Shown: positions 1-11,231, numbered from the stretch's first letter. The stretch: DNA of 64,000 nucleotides from Roseateles koreensis (GCF_028595305.1 NZ_JAQQXS010000008.1:185107-249106), one strand, 5' to 3'. The notes: generated by a model not told the origin, from the letters alone. Made by a program: numbers and translations.

Positions 1-1058
1 AAATGACCGGCATGGCGCGCGCCATGATTGCATTTCTCGCCGCGTTGCTGGGGCATGTGCGGGGTGGGTTGTCCTATGTGCTGGTGGGGGCGATGTATCT
101 GGTCTCGGGGATTTCAGGCTCCAAGGCGGCGGATATGGCGGCCATCGCGCCGGCGTTGTTCCCTGAGATGAAGGCACGCGGCGCCAGGCCCGGCGATCTG
201 GTGGCCTTGCTGGCCGCCACCGGGGCGCAGACCGAGACGGTGCCGCCCAGCCTGGTGTTGATCACCATCGGTTCGGTCACGGGGGTGTCGATCGCCGCAC
301 TGTTCACCGGCGGCCTGCTGCCGGCCCTGGTGCTGGGTGCTTTGCTGTGCGCCGTGGTGTGGCACCGCTACCAGGGCGAGGATTTGAGCGGCGTGCAGCG
401 CCGGCCGCGCGCCGAAGTGTTCAAGCTGTTCTTGATCGCCCTGCCGGCGCTGGCCTTGCCCTTTGTGATCCGGGCCGCCGTGGTGCAGGGCGTGGCCACC
501 GCCACCGAGGTATCCACATTGGGCATTGCCTACGCGGTGCTGGCTGGCTTGTTGATCTACCGGCAGTTCGACCTGAGGCGCCTGCTGCCCATGCTGGTGG
601 ATACCGCGGCATTGTCGGGCGCCATTTTGTTGATCATCGGCACGGCCACGGGCATGGCCTGGGGGCTCACGCAGTCGGGTTTCTCACGCTGGCTGGCGCA
701 GTCCATGGCGGCCTTGCCCGGGGGAGCGCCCATGTTCATGGCAGTGTCGGTGCTGGCCTTTGTGGTGCTGGGCTCGGTGCTGGAGGGCATTCCGGCCATC
801 GTGCTGTTCGGGCCCTTGTTGTTTCCGATCGCACGGCAATTGGGCATCCACGAGGTGCACTACGCCATGGTGGTGGTGCTCTCCATGGGCCTGGGCCTCT
901 TCGCGCCACCTTTGGGCGTGGGCTATTACGCCGCCTGTGCCATCGGGCGCGTCAGCCCCGATTTGGGCTTGCGCCCCATCGTGGGCTACCTGGCCGCCCT
1001 GCTGGTGGGCGTTGTCGTTGTGGCGGCCGTGCCCTGGATTTCGATCGGGTTTTTGTGA
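1..1058 (+). CDS. TRAP transporter large permease (DctM-type), 5' end outside window
   Basis: Inner-membrane large permease of a tripartite ATP-independent periplasmic transporter, which imports small organic acids using a cation gradient together with a small permease and a periplasmic binding protein (family knowledge). At least 351 residues are visible and the frame is open to the window edge, so the N-terminus, and probably the other two subunits, lie upstream. The SGISGSKAADMAAI stretch near the visible start is typical of DctM, and about eight hydrophobic segments follow, including a late ESVL-like stretch LGSVLEGIPAIVLFGPLLFP. The substrate cannot be told from this subunit. It ends two bases before the convergent peroxidase-P450 gene. 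Confidence 0.9.
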   Translation, partial: MTGMARAMIAFLAALLGHVRGGLSYVLVGAMYLVSGISGSKAADMAAIAPALFPEMKARGARPGDLVALLAATGAQTETVPPSLVLITIGSVTGVSIAALFTGGLLPALVLGALLCAVVWHRYQGEDLSGVQRRPRAEVFKLFLIALPALALPFVIRAAVVQGVATATEVSTLGIAYAVLAGLLIYRQFDLRRLLPMLVDTAALSGAILLIIGTATGMAWGLTQSGFSRWLAQSMAALPGGAPMFMAVSVLAFVVLGSVLEGIPAIVLFGPLLFPIARQLGIHEVHYAMVVVLSMGLGLFAPPLGVGYYAACAIGRVSPDLGLRPIVGYLAALLVGVVVVAAVPWISIGFL

Positions 1059-1059
1059 C

Positions 1060-4000
1060 TCAGGTCTGCACGGCCAGCACCGTGGGTGAGCCCGTATAGC
1101 GCAAGGTGCCGGCCTCCAGCACGCCTGCGATCACGCCCATCATCACGCCGATGGCCATGGCGTAGCCGGGGCAGGCGTGCAGGGGAGCGGGTTTGACGGG
1201 GTCGTGGCGATCGCCGCCGAACATGGGGTAATGCTCGCCGGGGCTTTGCTGCGTGGCTGAGCCGATGCCGACGATCACTGTGTCGCCCGTGTCCAGCGCG
1301 AGCGGCCCGAGTGAATGGGGCTTGCGCACCTTGCGCCACACGGCGCCGGGCACGGGCCGCCCCACCATGGTGGCAATCAAGGCGGGGCGCAAGACGGCCA
1401 CAGCCTGTTGATGAACTTGCGCGGCGGCTGCGTCCGGGCTGTGGTGGGGCCAGGCTTGCTGAAAATCCCACAGCTTGCGGCTCACCACCCAGGCGCCCAG
1501 GGTGGACAAGGTGTTGCCGTGTACCGTGGGTGGGAAGCCCAGCATGATGCCGGCGATGGTGCGGGGAACGATGTCGGCATCGGCACCACTCATACCGTGC
1601 AGGGCCGCCCGTATGGCCTCGCTCAGCACTGGCAACGGGGCGCCCGCAGGTTGATTGGCCAGCCATTGGCGAACAGCGGCGAACAGTGCCTGCCCAGTCT
1701 GCGGCGCTACCTGTTGAACCACGTCGTTAGGGTGAGGGCCAAACACAAACCGGGACACCGCTAGAAAGCCCTGCGGGCAGCGCGGCGCCTTGGCTAGGCC
1801 GGCGGCATGCCACTCCATGCCCCACATGTGCAGGCCATCGGGCAGGCCAAACCAGGTTGTGCACAGCGCCGCCAGCACTTGCTCGGACAACTGCTCCATG
1901 TCCAGCAACGCTTCTTTCAACTGCAATTGCCGTGCTCCGGCGAGCACGTGGCCCACCACGGTGTTGGCCACGCTGCGCGCCAGGGTGAAGGCGGTGCCTT
2001 CGTCGATGGCTTCGATGGCCGCGTTGATCAACGGTGCCTGCTCGCGGTGGCCCGTGTCTTCGTCCATGCCGAGATAGCCGCGCCCGATGGACGCTGCCAT
2101 GCGCTCGCCGTACCCGCTGACCGAGTAGCGGGCATCCGGGTCGCGGAACACCTCGCACACTCGCGCCGCCTCGCCCACCAGCACGCCATAGGCCGTGCGC
2201 AGCACCCCACCGGGCTGGCTGCGCACATAGGCCCAGGCCGCGTCGTGGGTGGCCGGGTCTTCCAGCCATTGCTGCCAGGCGGCGAAGTTGTCGAGATCGG
2301 GCGCAGCCATGGGCGTGGCGATGGAGGCGGGAAAGGTCGGCAACTCAACCCAAGCCGGCAATTGCCGCAGCGCTGTCATCGCTGGTACGAAGAAGTACGC
2401 CCCCCACTGCAGTTCGACAAAAGGCTGATCGCCCAGGTTCAGATGAATCGGCTTGCCTTCATGTTCGAAGCGGAACACGCGCGGCGCAGCGCCGGGCAGG
2501 CGGTCGGTTGCGGGCGTCTTGGGCACTGCCACGCCAAGAAAGGGGTCGGACTGGCCGGCATAGCCGCCGCTGCTGTTGCCGCCGGCAATCCAGCGCTGCA
2601 CGGTTTCAAACTGCTCGGCCAGATTGGCGTTGTAGGCCATGAAGACCAAGCCCCGGTCCGCTTCGTCTTGCGTGTCCTCCTGGCCGCCCTGCTGATAGGC
2701 CGGGCCGTAGGACATGCCGCGCCGCAGCAGTCGGGGGACGGCCGGTGCCTTGATCGGATCTGTGCGTGGGTTGGCGCGGCGGATATGGGCGTGGAAGGGG
2801 CACTTTGCGCCTTGCTTGTCGTCGGCATAACTGAAGGTATTGGCGGCGCCGATTTCAGGCGCAGCAAGGGGGCGGCCGTCGGGCCAGCGGCCCATCATTT
2901 TGGCGAGCAGGGATTCTTTGGGTAGATTCAGCGTGGCGGCCTGATCCTCCAGTGTTTGGTTGAGGCGGCCCACGTATTGGCGCAGCTTGCGCACCACCAA
3001 GAAGGTGCCCTTGTCCAGCAAGGCGTCGGCCTCTTCGGGTACCGCGCAACTGTCGCGGTCGGTGCGAAAGCCCAGCAGCAACTCGCCGCGGTTCACGACA
3101 TCGGCGTAGGGTGCCTCGGCGGTGGGGGCGCTGGGTGTGCCGACGCTGGGTTGGCTGATGCCGTCGACGAAGCCGAAATTCTCCACCGTCTGGCGGGGGT
3201 GATGCGGCCGGGCGTTGCGGCGCATCGTCTGCACGGACAGCACTTGCAGGCCACTGCCGCGCTCCAACTCGTTGATGGCCTTGTGCAGGGTGTTGGCGCG
3301 AAACTCGGTGTTATGGCGCAGCTGGATCAGCACATGCATGCTGCCGAGATCAACGCGGCGAGGGTCGGCGCTGCCGCCCTCTGGGGTCGGTGGCCAGTTG
3401 CGGGGCGGCAGCTTCCAGTAGCGCGGGTGGTTGTGGCGCAAATCACCGAGCACGCCGGCGCGGGCCTCCATGCCTTCTTTGAATGGTTGGGGCATGCGCT
3501 CAAGCCGTTGTGGGCTGACGCCCAGCGCCTTCAGGCCAGCCAGGCTCAGGGCCACGTTGCGGTACAGCCCGTCAGCGGGCTTGCGCTCGGCCAGCACGTC
3601 GGCTTCGGTCGTGGCTTGAAAGGCGCTGAGCCAGGCCACCGCCAGCGCGGGCTGCGTGACGCGCAGCAGCACGAGCGCACCGCCACCCAGGTCAGGATAG
3701 GCGGTGATCATGCCGCCTTGAATGTCGGCGTCTGAGTAGGGCAGCGCCCGGGCGGACAGCGTCGTTTTGGGCACCGGTTTTTCGAACCAGTCCAGCATGG
3801 GGTAGTAGGCCGCGCGCAAGGGGCTGCCCGTGGGAAACAGTGTGGCGGTGTTCAGTCCGTGCAATTCGAACAAGATGTCCTGGGCCGCTCGCAATAGGCA
3901 GTGGCCGTCCGGCGCCGTGGCTGAAAAGTAGCGGTCCAGCGTGTACAGCGTGGCCAGCGCGGGCAAGGCGCGCACGCCCATGGCGAGTTGTGCGGCGGGG

Positions 4001-4611
4001 CTGCCTGGCAAAGGCGTGGGCTCGTCCAGCTGAGGCAGGCGCAGCCGGGTGGCGTCCAGATCAGCCGGCGGGGCGTGCTGGCGCTGCTGCCACTCCAGCG
4101 CCGCCAGCAGCTCATGATCGGCGGCGCTGCGGCCCGACTCGAAGTAGAGGAAATCACTGGCAATTTCATGGGCGCGCACCCAGGCCTGATAGCGCTCGAA
4201 GCTGGTCTCGCTGGCCAGGCGGTAGTCCACGGCATGGCACAGGATCAAGTCGAGCATGCTGCCCAGCTGATTCCAGATCACCCGCATATAGGGCTCCCAG
4301 CCGCCGTCGAAGCAGACATTCAGCAGGAGTTTGGTGGGCGTGCCTGGCGCGGCATCCGCACCGGGCTCGATGAGGGCCCAGCGGAAGGAATGGACGATGC
4401 GGAAGTGGCTGACGACGTCGGTGAACAAGCCCGGCGCGTCGCTGGACTCCCGCGAACCCAGCCGCAGTGCGTTCAACGATTTCAGGACACGGCGCAGGCG
4501 GTCAACGTAAGTGATGGTTTCGAAGGCGGTGACAAAGCCGGCCTTGACGGGCGTGATCAACACCAGATCGGTGATGCCTTGCAGCTGCGTTTCTGCGGGG
4601 GTGGGTGCCAT
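1060..4611 (-). CDS. Fusion protein: N-terminal alpha/beta module + DyP-type peroxidase + cytochrome P450-like domain
   Basis: About 1183 residues carrying two predicted haem enzymes in one chain. Residues ~10-190 form an alpha/beta module with LLLNVCFDGGWEPYM, possibly ferredoxin-like. Residues ~290-770 are a DyP-type peroxidase: the GFVDGISQP stretch (~480) holds the GxxDG motif, CPFHAHIRRANPR (~605-617) supplies the proximal haem His, and RGLVFMAYNANLAEQFE follows. Residues ~790-1183 resemble a P450: GRGYLGMDEDTGHRE (~840), an I-helix-like LGFPPTVHGN, and a Cys-loop ending in PLHACPGYAMAIG with the thiolate Cys. The P450 half lacks the Asp/Glu-Thr pair of monooxygenases and I see no clear ExxR. 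I chose the ATG at 4611 because AGGGAG lies 11 bases upstream; an earlier start at 4800 would add 63 low-quality residues. No signal peptide is seen. The substrate is unknown. The architecture call is firm; the chemistry is inference. Confidence 0.85.
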   Translation of the reverse strand: MAPTPAETQLQGITDLVLITPVKAGFVTAFETITYVDRLRRVLKSLNALRLGSRESSDAPGLFTDVVSHFRIVHSFRWALIEPGADAAPGTPTKLLLNVCFDGGWEPYMRVIWNQLGSMLDLILCHAVDYRLASETSFERYQAWVRAHEIASDFLYFESGRSAADHELLAALEWQQRQHAPPADLDATRLRLPQLDEPTPLPGSPAAQLAMGVRALPALATLYTLDRYFSATAPDGHCLLRAAQDILFELHGLNTATLFPTGSPLRAAYYPMLDWFEKPVPKTTLSARALPYSDADIQGGMITAYPDLGGGALVLLRVTQPALAVAWLSAFQATTEADVLAERKPADGLYRNVALSLAGLKALGVSPQRLERMPQPFKEGMEARAGVLGDLRHNHPRYWKLPPRNWPPTPEGGSADPRRVDLGSMHVLIQLRHNTEFRANTLHKAINELERGSGLQVLSVQTMRRNARPHHPRQTVENFGFVDGISQPSVGTPSAPTAEAPYADVVNRGELLLGFRTDRDSCAVPEEADALLDKGTFLVVRKLRQYVGRLNQTLEDQAATLNLPKESLLAKMMGRWPDGRPLAAPEIGAANTFSYADDKQGAKCPFHAHIRRANPRTDPIKAPAVPRLLRRGMSYGPAYQQGGQEDTQDEADRGLVFMAYNANLAEQFETVQRWIAGGNSSGGYAGQSDPFLGVAVPKTPATDRLPGAAPRVFRFEHEGKPIHLNLGDQPFVELQWGAYFFVPAMTALRQLPAWVELPTFPASIATPMAAPDLDNFAAWQQWLEDPATHDAAWAYVRSQPGGVLRTAYGVLVGEAARVCEVFRDPDARYSVSGYGERMAASIGRGYLGMDEDTGHREQAPLINAAIEAIDEGTAFTLARSVANTVVGHVLAGARQLQLKEALLDMEQLSEQVLAALCTTWFGLPDGLHMWGMEWHAAGLAKAPRCPQGFLAVSRFVFGPHPNDVVQQVAPQTGQALFAAVRQWLANQPAGAPLPVLSEAIRAALHGMSGADADIVPRTIAGIMLGFPPTVHGNTLSTLGAWVVSRKLWDFQQAWPHHSPDAAAAQVHQQAVAVLRPALIATMVGRPVPGAVWRKVRKPHSLGPLALDTGDTVIVGIGSATQQSPGEHYPMFGGDRHDPVKPAPLHACPGYAMAIGVMMGVIAGVLEAGTLRYTGSPTVLAVQT

Positions 4612-4944
4612 GGCTTGTCTGTCTCCCTGTTTCTCTGTTTTCATATGAGGCGCGCACGGGTGCACGTGGGCGCACGTTAGTGGGCTTTGCTTTTTTTGTC
4701 GTCCAATGAAATAGGGATGGAGTGCACGCAGATCTTCAGTTAGCAACCGGATCGGTGGCCACCCCGGAGCCATCAGGCATGCGGTGCGCTTGGGCGGCAT
4801 GGATTTGCGTTCATCCGCTGGGATTGCATTTCAATCGGCGCGGTCGTCGCTTGGTCGCTTGCACCTGGAAAACCCCAGGGCCAAGGCCGAAACTGCAGTC
4901 ATGGGTCGCAAATCAGCAACCCGCTAGCCGCAGGAGTTATCACC
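4612..4944. other. Intergenic region between divergent genes
   Basis: This 333-base gap separates the divergently transcribed peroxidase-P450 gene and the small secreted-protein gene, so promoters for both should lie here. I see no convincing gene. At 4655-4678 the bases GCAC/CACG recur in a short alternating, partly palindromic pattern (GTGCACGTGGGCGCAC) just upstream of the peroxidase-P450 start, which could be an operator. I cannot assign -35/-10 boxes with confidence. Confidence 0.4.
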
Positions 4945-5247
4945 ATGATTGCCAGCCCCAAGACCTTTGCCCTGACCCTTTTCACCGCCGCCGGCCTCTT
5001 GATGGGCGCCGCCACCGCCTGGGTGGCGCACGCCAAGCCCGAGGCCCCGATGCGCACGGTTCAGTTGGAACGCGTGGTGATCACGGCCAAGCGTGTGGCG
5101 GTTGAGGTGCCCGCAGCGCACGCGGCGAAGGAGGCTCCAACTGATGCCGTGGCGCACCTGCCGCGCGTCGTCATCGAATCCCGCCGCAGCCCTGACAGCG
5201 TGCAGATGGCCGCCGCCCGATCGTGTGAAGGTGCCGAGTTTTGCTGA
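4945..5247 (+). CDS. Small secreted hypothetical protein
   Basis: A 100-residue protein of unknown function with a clear N-terminal signal peptide (hydrophobic TFALTLFTAAGLLMGAATA, then AHAK as a likely cleavage region). The mature part is short and contains two similar segments, LERVVITAKR and LPRVVIESRR, about 30 residues apart. The C-terminus has two Cys (SCEGAEFC) that could form a disulfide. The start is well supported by AGGAG nine bases upstream of the ATG. It is probably periplasmic. The neighbours give no functional clue. Confidence 0.7.
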   Translation: MIASPKTFALTLFTAAGLLMGAATAWVAHAKPEAPMRTVQLERVVITAKRVAVEVPAAHAAKEAPTDAVAHLPRVVIESRRSPDSVQMAAARSCEGAEFC

Positions 5248-5393
5248 TGGAATCTGGCAGCCCGTCTGGGGGTGCCGTTAGCGAAGCCTGAAGTCGATTG
5301 GCGCTCCAAATTCACAAGTCCGTCGCAAAGTCTCAAGGCGAGCCCAAGTGTCCTTAAGATCGCGCCCATTCCACTCATTCGGGGCGTTGATTC

Positions 5394-6335
5394 ATGACAG
5401 CGGTGCTACAGGTACTCGGATTGCACAAATCCTATGGCGCCCGGCAAGCGGTGCGGGATGTGTCGTTTGAAGTCTATCCAGGTGAGTTGTTAGGCCTGCT
5501 CGGCCCCAACGGCGCGGGTAAATCCACCACCATCGGCATGATGGCCGGCTTGTGCGGGCCGGACGCTGGCAGCGTGCAGATCGGCGGCGTGAGCTTGGCG
5601 GTTGACGAGGCTACTTACAAACGCCGCATCGGCTTGGTGCCGCAAGACATTGCCTTGTTTGATGAGTTGCCGGCGCTCGCCAATATCGAACTCTTTGGCG
5701 CCCTCTACGGCATGCCCAAGGCCTTGCTTCAAGCGCGGGCGCGTGAGGTGTTGGCGCAAGTGGGCTTGAGCGAGCGCGCCAAAGACAAACCCGCCAGCTT
5801 CAGCGGCGGCATGAAGCGCCGCCTCAACATTGCCTGCGCGCTGGTGCACGACCCCGACGTGCTCTTGCTGGACGAACCCACGGCAGGCGTGGACCCGCAG
5901 AGCCGCAACGCAATCTTTGACCAACTCGAAGCGCTCAAGCGTGCGGGCAAGGCGCTGGTCTACACCACGCATTACATGGAAGAAGTGGAGCGCCTTGCCG
6001 ACCGGGTGCTCATCATGGACCACGGCCAGATGCTGGCCAGCGGCACCTTGCCCGAGTTGTACCGGCGCCTGCCTGCTGCGCAAACGCTGTTGCTGGAGCT
6101 GGAGGCGCCGGTGACACCCACTCAGCTCACCGGCTTGCGCGCGTTGCCCGCGCTCAAACAAGTCGAGCAGCGGGGCGGCCAGCTGCGCCTGGGCCTGGAC
6201 GACCTGGGGCAGGGTACCCGTGACCTGATGCAATGGCTCGTCGAGGCAGGTATGCCGGTGCGGCACCTCAATTCGGGCCGCGCCAATCTGGAAGATGTGT
6301 TCTTGATGCTGACCGGCCGGCAATTGCGAGATTGA
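5394..6335 (+). CDS. ABC transporter ATP-binding protein (ABC-2 exporter)
   Basis: Cytoplasmic ATPase of 313 residues, powering export with the permease encoded 61 bases downstream. The Walker A motif GPNGAGKST (~residue 38), the signature FSGGMKRR (~137) and the Walker B motif [13 protein letters not shown] (~155) are intact. The C-terminal ~90 residues follow the core domain, as in the DrrA/NodI/CcmA-like group of exporters of drugs, lipids or polysaccharides (family knowledge). Substrate unknown. Confidence 0.93.
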   Translation: MTAVLQVLGLHKSYGARQAVRDVSFEVYPGELLGLLGPNGAGKSTTIGMMAGLCGPDAGSVQIGGVSLAVDEATYKRRIGLVPQDIALFDELPALANIELFGALYGMPKALLQARAREVLAQVGLSERAKDKPASFSGGMKRRLNIACALVHDPDVLLLDEPTAGVDPQSRNAIFDQLEALKRAGKALVYTTHYMEEVERLADRVLIMDHGQMLASGTLPELYRRLPAAQTLLLELEAPVTPTQLTGLRALPALKQVEQRGGQLRLGLDDLGQGTRDLMQWLVEAGMPVRHLNSGRANLEDVFLMLTGRQLRD

Positions 6336-6396
6336 CAGCGAGATTGACCTCGTCATCCCCCTCCTGCTGACCCAAGCCCAACGAGCGCCCCACCCC

Positions 6397-7704
6397 ATGA
6401 ATGCTTTCATTGCCCTGCTGCGAAAAGACTTGCGGCTGTATTTTTCCAACCGTCGCGCTGTGTTGATGAGCGTGGCTGCGCCGATCTTGATTGCCGCATT
6501 CTTCGGCAGCCTGTTCGGTACCGACAGCAAGCCCGCCAACGTGCCCGTCGGCATCAGTGATCTGGACCGCAGCGTGATGTCCGGCAAGATCGTGGCTGCC
6601 TTGCGCGCTGACGCCAGCCTGGCAGTCAGCGAGCTACCGCAGGACGAGGCCTTGGCGCAAGTCCGCCAAGGCAAGTTGCGCGCAGCCATCGTCTTGCCCG
6701 CGGGCTTTGCTTCACAGGCCAGTCGTGCCCTGTTCGGCGGGGGCGACAAACCGCAGGTGGGGCTGGTCTACGACCCCTCCCAGGCGATGACCCTGCCACT
6801 GGTGCGTGGCTTGTTGTCACAGCATGTGATGAGTTATGTTACCCAAGATGTGTTCAGCGCCAACAGCCCCATGCTCAAGGAGGTACAGGCGCACCTGATG
6901 CAAGACAGCAGCTTGCCGACTGAGCGGCGGCAAGACTTGCTGAAGCTGTTCGATCAAATCGACCGCGTGCAGCAGCCGCCCGCATCGGCGGTGAGCGATC
7001 CGGCGGCCATGCCGGCACGGCAGGCGGAGTCCCGCAGCTTCAGCCTGCCGTTCAGCACCCAGGAGACTGAAGCCGGGGCAGGCCTTGGCACTGAACAGGG
7101 GCGGCCCTACAACAGCTACGCTCACTCCTTTGCCGGCATGGGCGTGCAGTTCATCCTGATGATGGGGGTGGACATGGGCGTGGGCCTCTTGCTGCTGCGC
7201 CGCCAAGGCCTGTGGCAGCGCCTGCGTGCGGCGCCGGTGTCGCGTGCCAAATTGCTGGGCAGCCGCATTGCCAGCTGTGCCTTGATTGCCCTGCTTGTAT
7301 TTCTCGCCATCTACGCCGTGGCGATGGCGGTGTTCAAGGTGCGGGTGGACGGCAGTTGGCTGGGGTTTGGTGCCGTGTTGCTCGCGTTCTCGGTGCTGAC
7401 GGCCAGCTTCGGCCTGCTCGTGGCAGCGATCGGCAAAACGCCCGAAGCCACCCGAGGGTTGGCAATTTTGGTCACCCTGCTGATGGTGATGCTGGGCGGC
7501 GCCTGGGTGCCTTCGTTCATCTTTCCCGCCTGGCTGCAGAGCTTGTCGCTGCTGATGCCCACCCGCTGGGCCGTTGACGGCCTGGACGCCATGACCTGGC
7601 GTGCCCAGGGGCTCGCGGCAGCGGGCCTGCCGGTGGCGGTGATGTTGGCGTTCTCGCTGGTGTTCGGCCTGCTGGCACTGGCCCGCTTCAAGTGGGAAGA
7701 ATAA
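6397..7704 (+). CDS. ABC-2 type transporter permease
   Basis: Inner-membrane permease of 435 residues, partner of the preceding ATPase. One membrane segment lies near the N-terminus (~residues 20-40). A large extracytoplasmic loop follows (~45-240), and five more segments fill the C-terminal half, including FILMMGVDMGVGLLLL and the GGAWVPSFIF region before the last helix. This 1+5 layout with a large loop matches the ABC2_membrane_3/YhiH-like exporters (family knowledge). The gene ends 24 bases before the convergent recQ stop. Confidence 0.92.
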   Translation: MNAFIALLRKDLRLYFSNRRAVLMSVAAPILIAAFFGSLFGTDSKPANVPVGISDLDRSVMSGKIVAALRADASLAVSELPQDEALAQVRQGKLRAAIVLPAGFASQASRALFGGGDKPQVGLVYDPSQAMTLPLVRGLLSQHVMSYVTQDVFSANSPMLKEVQAHLMQDSSLPTERRQDLLKLFDQIDRVQQPPASAVSDPAAMPARQAESRSFSLPFSTQETEAGAGLGTEQGRPYNSYAHSFAGMGVQFILMMGVDMGVGLLLLRRQGLWQRLRAAPVSRAKLLGSRIASCALIALLVFLAIYAVAMAVFKVRVDGSWLGFGAVLLAFSVLTASFGLLVAAIGKTPEATRGLAILVTLLMVMLGGAWVPSFIFPAWLQSLSLLMPTRWAVDGLDAMTWRAQGLAAAGLPVAVMLAFSLVFGLLALARFKWEE

Positions 7705-7728
7705 GGGTCAAGTGCCCTGGCGCTGAAC

Positions 7729-9612
<1,884 letters not shown>

Positions 9613-9632
9613 TGTCGAGGAGAACCCATCGC

Positions 9633-10133
9633 ATGAGCCCGCTCAACGAAAAACAAGCGGCCTTGCGCGCCAAGCTGATCCGCAATCACCAAGAGGTGCC
9701 GCGTGAGCATTTTGCGCGTGCGCCGCGCTATGACAGCATGATCGGCGCCCTGTCAGACGGCACCTTGGCGCGCAAATTGGGTTGCGGCGTCGATACGGTA
9801 GCGCCCGGCCAGCAGAGCTGCCCCTATCACTTCCACCACACGCAGGAGGAAATGTTTATCGTGCTCTCCGGCCATGGCACCCTGCGGGTGGCGAATGAGC
9901 TGCTGCCCATCAAAACCGGCGACGTGATCTTCATCCCCTGTGGGCCCGACTATCCGCATCACATCCTCAACACCTCGGACGCACCCTTGAGTTATTTGTC
10001 CATCAGCACGCAAGAGCGCCCCGAAGTCTGTGAATACCCTGATTCCGGCAAGATCGGCGTGTTTGCCAACAAGGGCCGCAGCTTTGTGCAACGCCTGGAA
10101 AATGGCCTCGACTACTGGGAAGGCGAGCCCTGA
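9633..10133 (+). CDS. Cupin-domain protein
   Basis: A 166-residue cytoplasmic protein with a single cupin fold. The first cupin motif is visible as [17 protein letters not shown] (two His and a Glu as likely metal ligands). The second is [18 protein letters not shown], with a further His. Such proteins bind a metal or a sugar-like ligand; here the function is not known. The start at 9633 has AGGAG eleven bases upstream and follows the divergent recQ start closely. Confidence 0.85.
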   Translation: MSPLNEKQAALRAKLIRNHQEVPREHFARAPRYDSMIGALSDGTLARKLGCGVDTVAPGQQSCPYHFHHTQEEMFIVLSGHGTLRVANELLPIKTGDVIFIPCGPDYPHHILNTSDAPLSYLSISTQERPEVCEYPDSGKIGVFANKGRSFVQRLENGLDYWEGEP

Positions 10134-10258
10134 ACTGGCGCAAAACGCGCTTTGAACGTTCTTGCGCTTCACGACGCCGTACAAGCCCTCAGGCCCGACC
10201 GGGGCCGTCACCGGCATAATCCTGCCTTTGGTTTTCTCTCTCTCCTGCGGAGCGCATC

Positions 10259-10825
10259 ATGGCCTCGGTCAACAAAGTCATCCTCATCGGCAACCTGGGT
10301 CGCGACCCCGAACTGCGCTACAACCCCAGCGGCACGGCTTGGTGCACCATCAGCCTGGCCACCACCCGCAACTGGAAGAACCGCGAATCTGGCGAACGCC
10401 AGGAAGAAACCGAATGGCACCGCGTCGTCTTCAACGACAAGCTGGCTGAAATCGTCGGCCAATACTGCAAAAAGGGCCGCCCCATCTATGTGGAAGGCCG
10501 CCTGAAGACCCGCAAGTGGCAAGACAAAGAAGGCCGCGACACCTACACCACCGAAGTCATCGCCGACCAGATGCAATTGCTGGGTGGCCGTGACGGCGCC
10601 GAAGGCGGCGGCGATGAAGGCGGCAGCAGCTACGGCGGTGGCCGCGGCGCCGCCCGCGGTGGCGACAACTTTGGTGGCGGCGACGACTACGGCGATGCCC
10701 AACCAGCCGCCCGCGCCCCCGCCGCCCGCCCTGCCGCCCCCCGCGCCCCGGCCCCTCGTGCCCCCGCGCCAGCCCCCCGCGCCGCGACCGGGTTTGACGA
10801 TATGGATGACGATATCCCGTTCTAG
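10259..10825 (+). CDS. ssb: Single-stranded DNA-binding protein
   Basis: Homotetrameric SSB that coats single-stranded DNA in replication and repair (188 residues). The OB fold occupies residues 1-110 (MASVNKVILIGNLGRDPE, then TEWHRVVFNDKLAEI). It is followed by a Gly-rich stretch and an Ala/Pro-rich low-complexity linker (~115-175). The acidic tip ends DDDIPF, which recruits partner proteins such as RecQ and PriA. A near-consensus GCGGAG sits eight bases before the ATG. A strong terminator follows. Confidence 0.97.
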   Translation: MASVNKVILIGNLGRDPELRYNPSGTAWCTISLATTRNWKNRESGERQEETEWHRVVFNDKLAEIVGQYCKKGRPIYVEGRLKTRKWQDKEGRDTYTTEVIADQMQLLGGRDGAEGGGDEGGSSYGGGRGAARGGDNFGGGDDYGDAQPAARAPAARPAAPRAPAPRAPAPAPRAATGFDDMDDDIPF

Positions 10826-10851
10826 GATTTATCTTTGCCTAAATGGTAAAA

Positions 10852-10884
10852 AAGCCCTAAGTGCTTGTCACTTAGGGCTTTTTT
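10852..10884 (+). terminator. Intrinsic terminator after ssb
   Basis: A perfect 12-bp stem (AAGCCCTAAGTG at 10852-10863 with CACTTAGGGCTT at 10869-10880), a 5-base loop and a run of T. The left side is preceded by A bases, so it could also stop transcription coming from the right. Confidence 0.92.
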
Positions 10885-10931
10885 CTTGTTGACGTGGCTC
10901 TTGGGGCTTGGGGAGTTCTCTTGGCTACAAG

Positions 10932-11231
10932 TTACTTTTCAAGACTTGTAAACAAACTTCCCTGCACATATCCATCGCTTGCCTTGAACCCGTGGGGGCG
11001 CACCAGCGAGTTCGCCATGGCATTTGCCAAAGGCGCCAGGCGCGGCACCGCTTCAATTCGACCCAAGGTTCGCAGGATGGCTTCGAAGAGCTCATCCTTG
11101 AAACGTTCAGTGAACCAAGACAGGCTCAGCCGAAAGCTCAGCCGTGAAGTCGGTGGGACGATCGCCCAGACGGCTGCGATGACGCCAAAAATCGTCAGAA
11201 GCGAAGTGGTATCGATCCCCGGGGAGCCCAT
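10932..11231 (-). CDS. Small hypothetical membrane protein
   Basis: A 99-residue frame with no family I recognise. It begins with a hydrophobic stretch (LLTIFGVIAAVWAIVPPTS, ~residues 11-29) that looks like one membrane helix, followed by a basic/amphipathic segment RLSFRLSLSWFTERFKDELF. The remainder is mixed. The region is poorer in GC than the surrounding genes, which may indicate acquisition. There is no good ribosome site before the ATG, so the start is uncertain. It lies about 100 bases downstream of another small gene on the same strand and may be co-transcribed with it. Confidence 0.45.
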   Translation of the reverse strand: MGSPGIDTTSLLTIFGVIAAVWAIVPPTSRLSFRLSLSWFTERFKDELFEAILRTLGRIEAVPRLAPLANAMANSLVRPHGFKASDGYVQGSLFTSLEK

